Below are positions 20,441 through 29,240 of a stretch of 64,000 nucleotides of DNA, piece after piece (within the stretch, counting starts at the first letter, position 1; every line of letters begins with the position of its first letter). Source of the stretch: Corticibacter populi (GTDB lineage Bacteria > Pseudomonadota > Gammaproteobacteria > Burkholderiales > Burkholderiaceae_C); contig NZ_SGWR01000001.1 in assembly GCF_004217315.1 (NCBI RefSeq), positions 806,001-870,000 of the forward strand, given 5' to 3'. The notes below the pieces were generated by a model that saw only the letters and a list, made by a program, of their open reading frames with translations, made no database searches and was not told where the DNA came from. A program made the translations under genes and the position numbers.

Positions 20441-20520
20441 AACGGGTACCAATCCTCCAGGTGCTCAAAAAAGCATCACGGAACCGTCGCACCGAGGGCC
20501 ATCCCGCGCATGCTGACAAC

Positions 20521-20555
20521 TTGTCCACAGTGTTTTCCACCGCCGCTGTGGATGG
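20521..20555. promoter_or_regulatory. paired inverted TCCACA motifs
   Basis: TTGTCCACA (20521-20529) and, inverted, CCATCCACA (20547-20555 on the other strand) flank TTTTCCACC. Each differs by one or two bases from the DnaA box TTATCCACA. The arms can also pair as a hairpin, TCCACAG/CTGTGGA, so a terminator for gltS is an equally good reading. No replication genes are near. Confidence 0.3.
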
Positions 20556-20654
20556 CCAGCATGCGGTCATGGCGGCCGCCAGGGCCGCCACCCCATTGCA
20601 AATGATTGCTGTCCAGTTGTGACATGATCGAATCTTCCGCGTTTTGCTTCATCC

Positions 20655-22331
<1,677 letters not shown>

Positions 22332-22340
22332 GATGCAGCG

Positions 22341-22475
22341 ATGGGCTTGCCCAGATTTCTTGCCCATTCCTCCTCGGAGCCCAGCAAAGCCGATCCCCAA
22401 CGGCTCGATGAGCACTCTCTCAACGTGGGTGCCATTGCAGGTGAAAGCGCCGCCCATTTCGGGGCACGCCAACTT
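22341..22475 (+). pseudogene. truncated Cas3-like HD nuclease, N-terminal stub
   Basis: About 45 codons remain before an IS element cuts the frame. The start reads MGLPRFLAHSSS, then a short linker, then RLDEHSLNVGAIAGESAAHF, which matches the opening of type I Cas3 HD domains: an AHS motif, 10-15 variable residues, L-EH with a helix, and an A-x-x-F-G segment. It begins 9 bases after the adenylating-enzyme stop, with a new reading frame unrelated to that protein. Nothing resembling the rest of Cas3, other cas genes or CRISPR repeats is seen on the far side of the IS. The assignment rests on a short match; a different HD protein is possible. Confidence 0.5.
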
Positions 22476-22513
22476 GAATCGCCCCGGGATTCGCGAAGGC
22501 TGTTTGATTCAAA

Positions 22514-23432
22514 TCAGGCCACCGCCCTGGTGTTCTGCCGATAGTAGTTTGCCTCGGCTTCTGCTGGCGGGATGTACCCGATGGGTTCAAGCAGGCGATG
22601 ATGGTTGAACCAGAAGACCCATTCGAGGGTGGCGAACTCCACGGCCTCCCTGGTTTTCCAAGGCACCCGGCGGTGAATCAACTTTTCCTCGTACTGGCCT
22701 TTGATGGTCTCGGCCAAGGCGGTTGTCATAGCTGTCGCCTTTGCTGCCCACAGACGGCTCGATGCCGGCCTCGGCAAGCCGCTCGGTGTAGCGGATGCTG
22801 ACGTATTGCAATCCGCGGTCGCTGTGGCATATCAGGCTCCCCTCGCGCTCAGGCTGCCGGGCGTAGAGGGCCTGCTCCAGCGCATCGAGCACGAAGTCCG
22901 TCCGCATTGAGCTGCTCACACGCCAGCCCACGATGCGACGGGAGAACACGTCGATGACGAAAGCCATGTAGAGCCAGTTCTGCCAGGTCGAGACGTACAT
23001 GAAGTCGCTGACCCACAGCTGGTTCGGCCGCTCGGCCCGTAACTGCCGGTTGAGCCGGTCCAGCGGGCACTGGGCCTTGGCATCATCGACCGTGGTTCGC
23101 ACGACCTTGCCACGCATCACGCCCCGCAGCCCCAGCTTGCGCATCAGTCGCTCGACCGTGCAGCGTGCAACGGCTACGCCTTCGCGTGCCAGTTGCCGCC
23201 ACACTTTATCGGCGCCATAGACCTGCATGTTGGCCTGCCAGACATGTTGAATCTGCGGCGCCAGCACCTCGTCGCGATCCGCTCGGGCACAGCGCTTGTA
23301 GGGCTCCCGCAGCAGCGCTGCATGGCGTCGATATGCCGACGGGGCGACCTGCAAAACCTTGCAGAGCGGCTCGACCCCGAACGTAGTGCGATGCCGGTCG
23401 ATGAAGTCCTTCAGGACTTGAGCCGGCGGTCG
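22514..23432 (-). pseudogene. IS3-family transposase orfB, frameshifted
   Basis: DDE integrase-type transposase normally expressed as an orfA-orfB fusion by programmed frameshift near 23411-23432. The first aspartate is in LWVSDFMYVST and the second in CHSDRGLQYVS. After SVGSKGDSYDN the frame breaks: one extra base in the C-C-G-C-C run at about 22720-22722 shifts the remainder, so the conserved ALAETIKGQYEEKLIHR stretch, which holds the third catalytic residue (Glu), is read in another frame and continues to the stop at 22514. The product therefore lacks a complete active site. Apart from this single base the gene looks intact, so decay is recent. Confidence 0.88.
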
Positions 23433-23734
23433 AACTTCGCCTGGGCGAAAAACGCGATGGCCAGCTTCAGTATCTCGTTGGCCCGGCGCAGTTCCTTATT
23501 CCCGCGCTCCAACTCCTTCATCCGCTGCGCCTCGCTGGTCGTGATGCCTTCGCGCACACCGGCATCGACCTCGGCGCGCTTAGCCCATTCGTTCAAGGTC
23601 TGCGGCACGCAGCCAATCTTGGACGCGATGGACTCGATAGCCGCCCACAACGGCGGGTACTCCCCACGGTGCTCCTGCACCATCCTCACCGCGCGCTCAT
23701 GCACCTCGGGTGAAAACTTTTTCGACTTGCTCAT
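23411..23734 (-). CDS. IS3-family transposase orfA
   Basis: Small DNA-binding subunit, 107 residues, that recognises the IS ends. It has the family helix-turn-helix ([20 protein letters not shown] ... [13 protein letters not shown]) and a C-terminal leucine-zipper-like helix, [20 protein letters not shown], ending in [11 protein letters not shown] where the ribosome normally shifts into orfB. It is intact, so it could still bind IS ends and interfere with related elements elsewhere in the genome. Confidence 0.92.
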   Translation of the reverse strand: MSKSKKFSPEVHERAVRMVQEHRGEYPPLWAAIESIASKIGCVPQTLNEWAKRAEVDAGVREGITTSEAQRMKELERGNKELRRANEILKLAIAFFAQAKFDRRLKS

Positions 23735-23819
23735 GACTCAATCCTCTCAGAGTGTTGAGCCTCCTCAAAATCCGGGGGCGATTCACAAGTCAAATAAATC
23801 AATAGCTTATATTTCAGAT

Positions 23820-23907
23820 TGGCGGAAGCGGTGAGATTCGAACTCACGAACGGTTGCCCGTTGCCGGTTTTCAAGACCGGTGCAATCGACCACTCTGCCA
23901 CGCTTCC
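23820..23907 (-). tRNA. tRNA-Ser(TGA)
   Basis: On the minus strand the acceptor stem GGAAGCG pairs with CGCTTCC, the anticodon arm reads CCGGT-CTTGAAA-ACCGG with anticodon TGA, a long variable arm follows (class II tRNA), and the T arm contains GTTCGAATC. The 3' GCCA is encoded, so CCA is present at 23820-23822. It reads UCA codons. It sits 34 bases from the right end of the IS. Confidence 0.97.
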
Positions 23908-23916
23908 CACATTGAA

Positions 23917-23953
23917 CTTCCCGCTGCCGGAAGGCGGGAAGCCGGTTATTGTA
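23917..23953 (-). promoter_or_regulatory. probable tRNA promoter and leader hairpin
   Basis: TACAAT (minus strand, 23953-23948) is a good -10 element, placing transcription start near 23941. The first transcribed bases could form a hairpin with arms CTTCCCGC and GCGGGAAG (23917-23941), just ahead of the tRNA 5' end. No convincing -35 hexamer is visible. Confidence 0.4.
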
Positions 23954-24179
23954 CTGAGGTTTATCCCCCCTTGCGGCGGATCACCAGCCCGTTGTCGAGC
24001 TGGCCCTCATCTGTCACCAGTCTGCATCTGTCCGGACTCCTCCAGCCCGCAATCAATGCCGCTTTGAAGCCATCAGCCTACACGCCCATGTCTTGCCGCA
24101 GTGGTACAACAGATGCGGCGGTCAGCACCCTGCGTGACAAATGGTTGGCTGCCGCCTTGGCCGAAAAGGAGGATTCACC

Positions 24180-25904
24180 ATGGCTATGAGTATCGCTGAT
24201 CTGCTGGTCCAGACCCTGGCAAATGCGCAGGTTGAGCGCATCTGGGGCGTGACGGGCGACAGCCTCAACGGAATCAACGACAGCCTGCGGCGTGATGGGC
24301 GCATTCGCTGGATGCATGTGCGCCACGAGGAAACGGCGGCCTTTGCCGCGGGCGCCGAAGCGGCGGTAACGGGGCAACTGGCGGTGTGCGCCGGCAGCTG
24401 CGGACCGGGCAATCTACACCTGATCAACGGCTTGTTCGACTGCCAACGCAACCATGTGCCGGTGCTGGCCATTGCTGCGCACATTCCCTCTTCCGAGGTC
24501 GGCCTGGGCTATTTCCAGGAGACGCATCCGCAAGAGCTGTTCCGCGAGTGCAGTGTGTTCACCGAACTGGTGTCCAACCCGGCGCAGTTGCCGGAAATCC
24601 TGCACCGCGCGCTGGGCGCCGCCCTGGGCCTGCGCGGTGTGGCCGTGCTGGTGATCCCAGGCGATGTGGCGCTGGCCGAGGCCCCGCAAGGCGCCAAACC
24701 GCATTGGCAGGCCCCCGGCCAGCCACACATCGTACCGGCCGATGCCGAACTCGATCGTCTGGCCGGGCTGCTGGCTCAGTCGAAGGCCACCACCATCCTC
24801 GCCGGCAGCGGCTGTGCCGGCGCACACGATGCGGTGGTGGCATTGGCCGAAAAGCTGCAGGCCCCCGTCGTGCACGCATTGCGCGGCAAGGAGCACGTGG
24901 AATGGAGCAACCCCTACGATGTGGGGATGACGGGGCTGATCGGCTTCTCATCCGGCTACCACGCACTGCTGAGCAGCGACACGGTGCTGATGCTTGGCAC
25001 GGATTTCCCGTACCGCGCCTTCTACCCACAGGATGCCTCCGTCATCCAGATAGACACCAATCCGGCCGCGCTGGGCAAACGCGTGCAACTGACGCAAGGC
25101 ATCGTCGGCGGTGTGGCCGAGACCATCGCCGCGCTGCTGCCGCGCCTGCAGGCACAGGCTGATTCGCGTTTTCTCGACAACGCCAGGCAGCACTACGCCA
25201 AGGCTCGGGAGGGCCTGGACGAGCTGGCGGTGCCGGCACCTGCGGGCGAGTCCATCCACCCGCAATACCTGACCCGGCTGGTGAGCGAACTGGCAGCACC
25301 CGACGCCATTTTCACCGCCGATGTCGGCACACCCACGGTATGGGCCGCGCGCTACCTGCAGATGAACGGCCAGCGCCGCCTGATCGGCTCGTTCAGCCAC
25401 GGCTCCATGGCCAATGCCATGCTGCAGGCCATCGGCGCACAGGCCGCCGCACCAGATCGCCAGGTCATCTCGCTCTCGGGCGACGGCGGTTTCACGATGA
25501 TGATGGGGGACTTCATCTCGCTGGCGCAGTTGAAGCTGCCGGTCAAGGTGATCGTCTTCAACAACGGCTCGCTGGGCTTCGTCGCCATGGAGATGAAGGC
25601 CGGCGGCTACCTCGACAGCGGCACCGACCTGCAAAACCCCGACTTTGCCGCCATGGCCCAGGCCATGGGCATCACGGCTTTCCGCGTGACCGAGTCGGCC
25701 CAACTGGAAGAAACGCTGCGCCAGGCGCTGGCCCACCCTGGCCCGGTATTGGTGGATGTAGTGACGGCCAAACAGGAACTGGTCATGCCGCCCAAGATCA
25801 AGGCCGAGCAGGCCAAGGGCTTCAGCCTCTATATGCTCAAGGCCATCATCAATGGCCGCGGCGATGAGGTCGTCGACCTCGTCAAAACCAATTTGCGCCG
25901 CTGA
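24180..25904 (+). CDS. poxB: pyruvate dehydrogenase (quinone), thiamine-diphosphate dependent
   Basis: Peripheral membrane flavoprotein that decarboxylates pyruvate to acetate and CO2 and passes electrons to ubiquinone. At 574 residues it matches E. coli PoxB (572). The thiamine diphosphate N-terminal domain has [13 protein letters not shown] and the catalytic Glu in [15 protein letters not shown]; the central FAD/NAD-like domain follows; the C-terminal domain has the GDG (434-436)...NN metal-diphosphate motif, [13 protein letters not shown] to [10 protein letters not shown]. The ATG at 24180 has an ideal AAGGAGG site. The 272 bases upstream hold no gene I can recognise, only the tRNA promoter. 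Other thiamine enzymes (e.g. glyoxylate carboligase) fit less well. Confidence 0.92.
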   Translation: MAMSIADLLVQTLANAQVERIWGVTGDSLNGINDSLRRDGRIRWMHVRHEETAAFAAGAEAAVTGQLAVCAGSCGPGNLHLINGLFDCQRNHVPVLAIAAHIPSSEVGLGYFQETHPQELFRECSVFTELVSNPAQLPEILHRALGAALGLRGVAVLVIPGDVALAEAPQGAKPHWQAPGQPHIVPADAELDRLAGLLAQSKATTILAGSGCAGAHDAVVALAEKLQAPVVHALRGKEHVEWSNPYDVGMTGLIGFSSGYHALLSSDTVLMLGTDFPYRAFYPQDASVIQIDTNPAALGKRVQLTQGIVGGVAETIAALLPRLQAQADSRFLDNARQHYAKAREGLDELAVPAPAGESIHPQYLTRLVSELAAPDAIFTADVGTPTVWAARYLQMNGQRRLIGSFSHGSMANAMLQAIGAQAAAPDRQVISLSGDGGFTMMMGDFISLAQLKLPVKVIVFNNGSLGFVAMEMKAGGYLDSGTDLQNPDFAAMAQAMGITAFRVTESAQLEETLRQALAHPGPVLVDVVTAKQELVMPPKIKAEQAKGFSLYMLKAIINGRGDEVVDLVKTNLRR

Positions 25905-25985
25905 ACCAGGGCCGCAACCAGCGCACAAGCCGGTCACGGCGCACGATCCGCCCCGAGCTGTGGCTACCTCATCTGCCAAACAAGC

Positions 25986-26010
25986 GCTGTTGGACCAAGG
26001 GCTGTTGGAC
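25986..26010 (+). repeat. 10-base direct repeat, period 15
   Basis: GCTGTTGGAC occurs at 25986-25995 and 26001-26010, each preceded by CAAG or CAAGG. It lies upstream of the YSC84 gene, just before a larger inverted repeat. Function unknown. Confidence 0.5.
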
Positions 26011-26020
26011 TGCACCCATG

Positions 26021-26066
26021 TAAGCATATGGCTGACGCGACAGCAGCCGCCCAAGCCATATGCTTA
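26021..26066. promoter_or_regulatory. perfect 13-base inverted repeat upstream of YSC84 gene
   Basis: TAAGCATATGGCT (26021-26033) and AGCCATATGCTTA (26054-26066) are exact inverse copies 20 bases apart, ending 36 bases before the lipoprotein start. No T-run follows, so an operator or a 5'-leader hairpin is likelier than a terminator. Confidence 0.5.
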
Positions 26067-26101
26067 TCCCATTCACAACGACACGACACAGGAGCCGTAT
26101 C

Positions 26102-26680
26102 ATGATTTCCCGCAAACCTCTCATGCTGGCAACCGCCATCGCCGTCGGCAGCCTCACACTGGGCGCCTGCACCACCACCCATGAAGGCGTTGCCCACGCA
26201 CCGGCTTCGGACAACACCACCATCGATCAGCGCGCCGACGCCACGCTCAGCCGTCTGTATCAGGCCGTGCCCGGCTCGCAGGAACTGGTCCAGCGCGCTC
26301 CCGGCGTGCTGATCTTCCCCACCGTGGTGGGCGGCAGCTTTGTCGTCGGTGCCGAACACGGCCGTGGCGTGCTGCGCGTGCGTGGCCGCAACCAAGGCTA
26401 CTACAGCACCACCGGTGCCTCCATCGGCTGGCAGGCTGGTGGCCAATCCAAGGCCGTCGTCTACGTGTTCAACACGCGTGATGCACTCGAGAAGTTCCTC
26501 GCCAGCGACGGCTTCTCGGTCGGTGCCGATGCCTCCGTGACGGCCGGCCGTGTCGGCGCCAGCGGCAACATCGACACCACCACGGCCAACGCGCCGGTCA
26601 CCAGCTTCGTGCTGACCAACGTGGGCCTGGAAGCGGGTGTATCGCTCGAAGGCACAAAAATCACCCCCATCAAGCCTTGA
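26102..26680 (+). CDS. YSC84-domain lipoprotein
   Basis: Small envelope lipoprotein, 192 residues. The signal MISRKPLMLATAIAVG is followed by the lipobox LGAC with Cys23. The remainder is one YSC84 (DUF500) domain with GVLIFPTVVGGSFVVGAEHG and GVLRVRGRNQGYYSTTGASI. In eukaryotes the domain binds lipids or actin; the bacterial role is unknown. The start at 26102 has a GGAG site eight bases upstream. It has a strong terminator behind it and an inverted repeat ahead, so it is a single-gene transcript. Confidence 0.9.
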   Translation: MISRKPLMLATAIAVGSLTLGACTTTHEGVAHAPASDNTTIDQRADATLSRLYQAVPGSQELVQRAPGVLIFPTVVGGSFVVGAEHGRGVLRVRGRNQGYYSTTGASIGWQAGGQSKAVVYVFNTRDALEKFLASDGFSVGADASVTAGRVGASGNIDTTTANAPVTSFVLTNVGLEAGVSLEGTKITPIKP

Positions 26681-26735
26681 CCAGGCCGTGATGAGCGGAG
26701 TTGCCAACGCAATCCCGCTCATTCGCCCCCCACCA

Positions 26736-26768
26736 GCACATGCAGGTTCTGCCTGCATGTGCTTTTTT
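26736..26768 (+). terminator. rho-independent terminator after YSC84 gene
   Basis: Perfect 11-base stem GCACATGCAGG/CCTGCATGTGC with a five-base loop, followed directly by TTTTTT. Confidence 0.93.
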
Positions 26769-26887
26769 ATGGTCTGGGCCGGCCGGACGCTAAGCACCTA
26801 TCATCGCAGTTCCCGCCAATGCCAGCGCAGCCGTTCTGCCCATGACGCCTGCTGCATCCAGCATCAGGCGACAAACCCATCCCCTAC

Positions 26888-27751
26888 ATGCATGGAGAAC
26901 GCCCCGTGACTCTGGCAATCCAAATGGTCGATGTCTTCGGCGCCCAACCACTCACCGGCAATCCGCTGGCAGTGGTATTCGGCGGCGAAGAGCTTGGCAC
27001 CGAAGACATGCTGCGCATCACGCGCTGGTTCAATCTCTCCGAAACCACCTTCGTGCTGCCGCCCACGCACCCTGAGGCCGACTACCGCGTGCGCATCTTC
27101 ACACTGGAGCGGGAGATGCCGTTTGCCGGCCATCCGACACTGGGCAGTTGCCACGCCTGGCTGAACGCCGGCCACGCTCCCAAGCATGCGGATGCCATCG
27201 TGCAGGAGTGCGGGGCCGGTCTGGTCTCCATCCGCCGTGAAGGACCGCATCTTGCCTTTGCCGCCCCGGCCCTGCGGCGCTCGGGCCCGCCCTCCCACGC
27301 CGAGTTGCAGGAGGCCCTGCGGTTCCTGGGCATCGATGCGGCTGAAGTAACTGAAGCCGCATGGGTCGACAACGGTCCGGGCTGGCTGGGCATTCGACTG
27401 GCGAGCGCTGCACAGGTGTTGGCATTGCAGCCAGCGCGTGCCTGGCCCCGACGCATCGACATCGGCGTGGTCGGTCTCTACCCGGCCGACAGCGGGGCCG
27501 CCGTGGAAGTGCGCGCATTTTTCAGCGACCAGCATGGCAGCATCGTTGAAGACCCGGTAACCGGCAGCCTCAATGCTTCCGTCGCCCAATGGCTTTATGC
27601 CAGCGGGGTATTGAGCGGCCCCTATCTGGCCAGGCAAGGTTCCTGCCTCGGACGCGATGGCCAGGTGCATGTCAGCCAGGACGCAGATGGGCAGGTCTGG
27701 ATCGGTGGTGCGACGCGCACCCAGGTGCGCGGGCAACTGCAGGATCCGTGA
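26888..27751 (+). CDS. PhzF-family isomerase
   Basis: Homologue of PhzF, which isomerises trans-2,3-dihydro-3-hydroxyanthranilate in phenazine synthesis; most members outside phenazine clusters have unknown substrates. The protein is 287 residues with two similar halves. The first has DVFGAQPLTGNPLAVVF, the catalytic Glu in NLSETTFVL and the MPFAGHPTLGSCHAWL motif; the second has AFFSDQHGSIVEDPVTGSLN and ARQGSCLGRDGQVHV. No other phenazine gene is present, so it is an orphan. A GTG at 26906, with GGAG eight bases ahead, is a plausible alternative start to the ATG at 26888, which lacks a site. Confidence 0.9.
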   Translation: MHGERPVTLAIQMVDVFGAQPLTGNPLAVVFGGEELGTEDMLRITRWFNLSETTFVLPPTHPEADYRVRIFTLEREMPFAGHPTLGSCHAWLNAGHAPKHADAIVQECGAGLVSIRREGPHLAFAAPALRRSGPPSHAELQEALRFLGIDAAEVTEAAWVDNGPGWLGIRLASAAQVLALQPARAWPRRIDIGVVGLYPADSGAAVEVRAFFSDQHGSIVEDPVTGSLNASVAQWLYASGVLSGPYLARQGSCLGRDGQVHVSQDADGQVWIGGATRTQVRGQLQDP

Positions 27752-27796
27752 TCCAGCACGGCCATCCACGCAACCACGAAGCAGGCGCAAAGGACC

Positions 27797-28210
27797 GTGG
27801 GCGCACGTGCCACACGGCTGCTGCAGCTGCTGGATGAACTGGCCCGTCGCAGACATCCGGTGCAAGGCGCTGCGCTGGCCCGCCGACTGGGCGTCAGCCT
27901 GCGCATGCTCTACCGCGACATTGGTGCTGGGCGCCCAGGGCGGGCAAATCGATGGTGGACACGGCATCGGCTACCAGTTGCACAGCGGCTTCCTGCTGCC
28001 TGCGATGATGTTCTCCACCGAGAAGCTCGAAGCCCTGGTGCTGGGCACGCGCTGGGTGGCCGTCCAGGGCGACCCGGACAGCGCTGGAGCGCATCACCAC
28101 GGTGCTGCCTGAAGCCTTTGCGAGCCGTCACCTGCAAAGGCCGGCCGCGCTCGCTGCCGCAGCGCATGACGATGCGCTGTGGCCAAGTCATTGGTCTCCT
28201 GAATCTCGCC
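27797..28210 (+). pseudogene. decayed YafY-type HTH/WYL regulator
   Basis: The first frame gives a GTG start and a clear N-terminal helix-turn-helix, RLLQLLDELARRRHPVQGAA then LARRLGVSLRMLYRDI. Near 27923 the frame shifts, and the next family segment, LGAQGGQIDGGHGIGYQLHS with GFLLPAMMFSTEKLEALVLG, continues in a different frame. Near 28080 it shifts again (ALERITTVLPEAF in a third frame), and the expected WYL ligand domain is missing. At least two frame breaks and a lost C-terminus mark it as non-functional. It follows the PhzF gene on the same strand. Confidence 0.8.
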
Positions 28211-28214
28211 ACGT

Positions 28215-28260
28215 CATGAAATACAGGCCGCGCAGTTGCCCGCGCGGCCTGTATTTCATG
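28215..28260. terminator. 19-base inverted repeat, bidirectional terminator
   Basis: Arms 28215-28233 and 28242-28260 are exact inverse copies (core AGGCCGCGC/GCGCGGCCT), with an eight-base loop. The arm ends are A- and T-rich, so a transcript from either side would form a GC stem followed by a short U-rich stretch. It separates the pseudogene from the convergent XRE gene. Confidence 0.75.
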
Positions 28261-28262
28261 GC

Positions 28263-28634
28263 TCAATCAACACCACTACCGCCGTCTGCCGCATTCACTT
28301 TCGCCAGTTGCGCCAATGCTGCTGCAATGCGCTCCAATGCCTGCTTGTCAGCCTCGGACAGCTTCCGGTAATGCCCCAACAAAGCAGCCTGCCGATCATT
28401 GAGCAGCCATGGTGTCGGCTCCTGCACGGTGGAGGCAAGCCTTCTGTCCCCTGTCAGGATGTAAAGCACATCCGCTCCTGCACGCGCCAGCCCGGACAAC
28501 TGCACGGCCGTTGGCGAGGAGACGCCCTTCTCCCAATCGATCAGCGTGCGCCTCTTGGCACCTGCGAACTCTGCAAACGCCGGCTGCGTGTAGCCAAGGC
28601 GCTCACGTTCTTGCTTCAGTCGGCTTCCAATCAT
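28263..28634 (-). CDS. XRE-family phage-type repressor
   Basis: Helix-turn-helix protein of 123 residues, divergent from a Ner-like gene. The N-terminal DNA-binding domain reads IGSRLKQERERLGYTQPAFA then EFAGAKRRTLIDWEKGVSSP; the C-terminal part LLGHYRKLSEADKQALERIA is typical of small phage and plasmid repressors in Burkholderiales. I start it at the ATG at 28634; a TTG at 28652 would add six residues. Its start overlaps one of two similar 12-base sites (28635-28646), consistent with autoregulation. No phage structural genes or integrase are nearby. Confidence 0.85.
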   Translation of the reverse strand: MIGSRLKQERERLGYTQPAFAEFAGAKRRTLIDWEKGVSSPTAVQLSGLARAGADVLYILTGDRRLASTVQEPTPWLLNDRQAALLGHYRKLSEADKQALERIAAALAQLAKVNAADGGSGVD

Positions 28635-28676
28635 GCAGATTTCCGCAAACAAAAATTGACAAGTGCAAATATCCGC
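28635..28676. promoter_or_regulatory. paired operator-like sites
   Basis: GCAGATTTCCGC (28635-28646) and GCAAATATCCGC (28665-28676) match at 10 of 12 positions and are 30 bases apart, about three helical turns. The second is embedded in AGTGC-N8-GCACT and lies within the spacer of the promoter at 28656-28684; the first covers the ribosome binding region of the XRE gene. This is the geometry of a lambdoid-type switch. Confidence 0.6.
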
Positions 28677-28684
28677 ACTAACAT
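28656..28684 (+). promoter_or_regulatory. sigma-70 promoter for the Ner-like gene
   Basis: TTGACA (28656-28661), 17-base spacer, TAACAT (28679-28684). The -35 is consensus and the -10 matches four of six. Transcription would start near 28691, leaving a leader of about 177 bases before the ATG at 28868. Confidence 0.65.
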
Positions 28685-28690
28685 AATTCC

Positions 28691-28867
28691 AAGCCGACCC
28701 TCAATCGAGGGCTGAGGGATAGGGGTTCTGCGGCCACCGCCGCAGCATCGGGTGGGTCAGTCAATGCGCCGGATGGATGCGGTGAGGCGGTGTCCTGTCA
28801 ATGCCGCATCGGCAAAAACAGGGCCATCCACGCAGAACCTCATTTATTAGGTGAAGGATAGCAGAGC
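28691..28867 (+). other. structured 5' leader of the Ner-like gene
   Basis: Several complementary segments are nested in order: a small hairpin CCCTC-AATC-GAGGG (28698-28711); an outer stem GGTTCTGCG (28724-28732) with CGCAGAACC (28831-28839); a middle stem GGATGG (28771-28776) with CCATCC (28824-28829); and an inner stem GATGCGG (28776-28782) with CCGCATC (28804-28810). A competing hairpin CTGCGG/CCGCAG overlaps the outer stem and could give an alternative fold. No riboswitch class is recognised. Confidence 0.45.
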
Positions 28868-29140
28868 ATGCATCCCGAGGAAATCAAGGCGGCCTTGCGA
28901 ATCAGGGGATGGTCGCAGGTGCGGATAGCCAGTGACCTGAACGTCACTCCCGCATCCGTCCACCAGGTCATCACCGGCCGAGTCAAAAGCATCCGTATCC
29001 GGGAATTCATCTGCCGGATTCTGGAAAAACCGGTAGATGCAATCTGGCCGCTCGAAGCCGAGGAGCGACAGGCGCCTTTCTCCGAACGGGCTCCGCGCCA
29101 TGACATCGAATCCATCGAGAAGCATGGACGAGCAGGATGA
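28868..29140 (+). CDS. Ner/Nlp-like winged helix DNA-binding protein
   Basis: Ninety-residue regulator of the Mu Ner family, which in Mu-like phages represses early transcription. It begins MHPEEIKAALRIRGWSQVRI, then ASDLNVTPASVHQVITGR, a helix-turn-helix with the SxxSVHQVI recognition helix, and ends the domain with ILEKPVDAIWP, typical of Nlp/SfsB proteins. The AAGGA site lies about 13 bases ahead of the ATG. Divergent pairing with an XRE repressor matches the regulatory core of transposable phages, but no transposase or other Mu-like gene is found, so it is either a domesticated or a leftover module. Confidence 0.85.
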   Translation: MHPEEIKAALRIRGWSQVRIASDLNVTPASVHQVITGRVKSIRIREFICRILEKPVDAIWPLEAEERQAPFSERAPRHDIESIEKHGRAG

Positions 29141-29240
29141 GCGCCCCGCTCCCGCTCACTGAAGAGGCTGCGGCGCCATGTCACGGCGGGTCTTGCGAGA
29201 CTCCGGGAGCCAAGACCGCTGGAATAAATAAGGGAAGGGC

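Larger units (their letters stand above)
22475..23786 (-). mobile_element. IS3-family insertion sequence (IS51/IS629-like group), 1312 bp
   Basis: The ends are imperfect inverted repeats: TGAATCGCCCCGGGATTCG at the left (22475) and TGAATCGCCCCCGGATTTTG read inward from the right (23786). Length, ends and the two-frame orfA/orfB transposase fit IS629-like elements of about 1.31 kb. The element is oriented on the minus strand. Flanking trinucleotides are ACT and CAA, so no target duplication remains. Transposase orfB carries a frameshift, so this copy should not move by itself. Confidence 0.9.

Noticed and set aside
22341-23907. Possible CRISPR array near the Cas3-like stub
   Set aside because: I looked on both sides of the IS and found no regularly spaced repeats.
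26888-27751. Phenazine biosynthesis locus
   Set aside because: Only a PhzF-family protein is present; orphan members are common and not linked to phenazines.
28263-29140. A type II toxin-antitoxin module
   Set aside because: Both proteins are DNA-binding regulators and divergent; no toxin-like gene accompanies them.
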